Shown: piece by piece, positions 6,285 to 6,320 of the stretch
How positions within the stretch are numbered: position 1 is the stretch's first letter
Layout: each line of letters begins with the position of its first letter
Assembly: GCA_937873435.1 (NCBI GenBank)
Contig: CALMWM010000184.1
Location: 1-6,320 of the forward strand
DNA from: an uncultured Gallionellaceae bacterium
Lineage (GTDB): Bacteria; Pseudomonadota; Gammaproteobacteria; Burkholderiales; Sulfuricellaceae
Reading direction: 5' to 3'
DNA: 6,320 nucleotides
Position numbers and translations under genes: made by a program
Notes under the pieces: generated by a model
What the model saw: the letters and a program-made list of their open reading frames with translations, nothing else
The model's database searches: none
Told to the model about the DNA's origin: nothing

Positions 6285-6320
6285 AATTGTTTCCTCTTGC
6301 GGGTCAGCGGTCGGCTTCCG
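6285..6320 (-). other. Probable 3' tail of an upstream minus-strand gene (alpha-type subunit?)
   Basis: Two minus-strand frames here could be the end of the preceding gene. One reads Glu-Ala-Asp-Arg and stops at TGA 6306-6304, leaving a 19-bp gap before porB. The other reads through to a TGA at 6283-6281 that overlaps the porB ATG as ATGA. Either would fit tight operon packing with the missing alpha subunit. The stretch is too short to decide, and no product can be read from it. Confidence 0.35.
6292..6297 (-). promoter_or_regulatory. Ribosome binding site of porB
   Basis: AGAGGA on the minus strand is 7 bases from ATG 6284 and supports that start. The frame is open further upstream to the window edge, so the SD is what makes this start the best choice. 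Confidence 0.75.

Overview
The window looks like part of a GC-rich proteobacterial chromosome. A betaproteobacterium is my best guess, because a MacB/FtsX permease, a long E. coli-type MalQ and a 2-oxoacid:ferredoxin oxidoreductase (OFOR) cluster carrying a GltD-like flavoprotein fit together there. This placement is inference from gene content and GC-rich codon use; nothing in the window fixes the taxon. No insertion sequence, phage gene, CRISPR array, tRNA or rRNA was seen.

Layout from left to right. Positions 1-915 (+) hold the C-terminal part of a MacB-type ABC transporter permease whose start lies outside the window. A 92-bp gap follows, across which it converges with malQ (1008-3230, -), a complete 4-alpha-glucanotransferase of maltodextrin and glycogen metabolism. 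Positions 3231-3554 are non-coding. This stretch holds the malQ upstream region, which has several inverted repeats and an AT-rich promoter-like part, and then a strong intrinsic terminator with a perfect 14-bp stem that closes the next minus-strand operon. Positions 3555-5243 (-) encode a GltD-like FAD/NAD(P) oxidoreductase with a C-terminal two-cluster ferredoxin domain. Positions 5295-6284 (-) encode the TPP-binding beta subunit of a pyruvate- or other 2-oxoacid:ferredoxin oxidoreductase (PorB type). The last 36 bases hold the porB ribosome binding site and probably the tail of an upstream gene, plausibly the alpha or gamma/alpha subunit.

The two oxidoreductase genes form the functional core. 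PorB binds TPP and one [4Fe-4S] cluster and catalyses oxidative decarboxylation of a 2-oxoacid, or the reverse carboxylation. The flavoprotein downstream carries the ferredoxin clusters that usually reside in a small PorD subunit, fused to an FAD/NAD(P)-binding GltD module. The likely result is a 2-oxoacid:NAD(P) oxidoreductase complex in which electrons pass between the TPP subunit, ferredoxin clusters, FAD and NAD(P)H. This resembles in concept the phenylglyoxylate:NAD+ oxidoreductase of Azoarcus. The substrate cannot be read from the sequence. The permease and malQ appear unrelated to this module.
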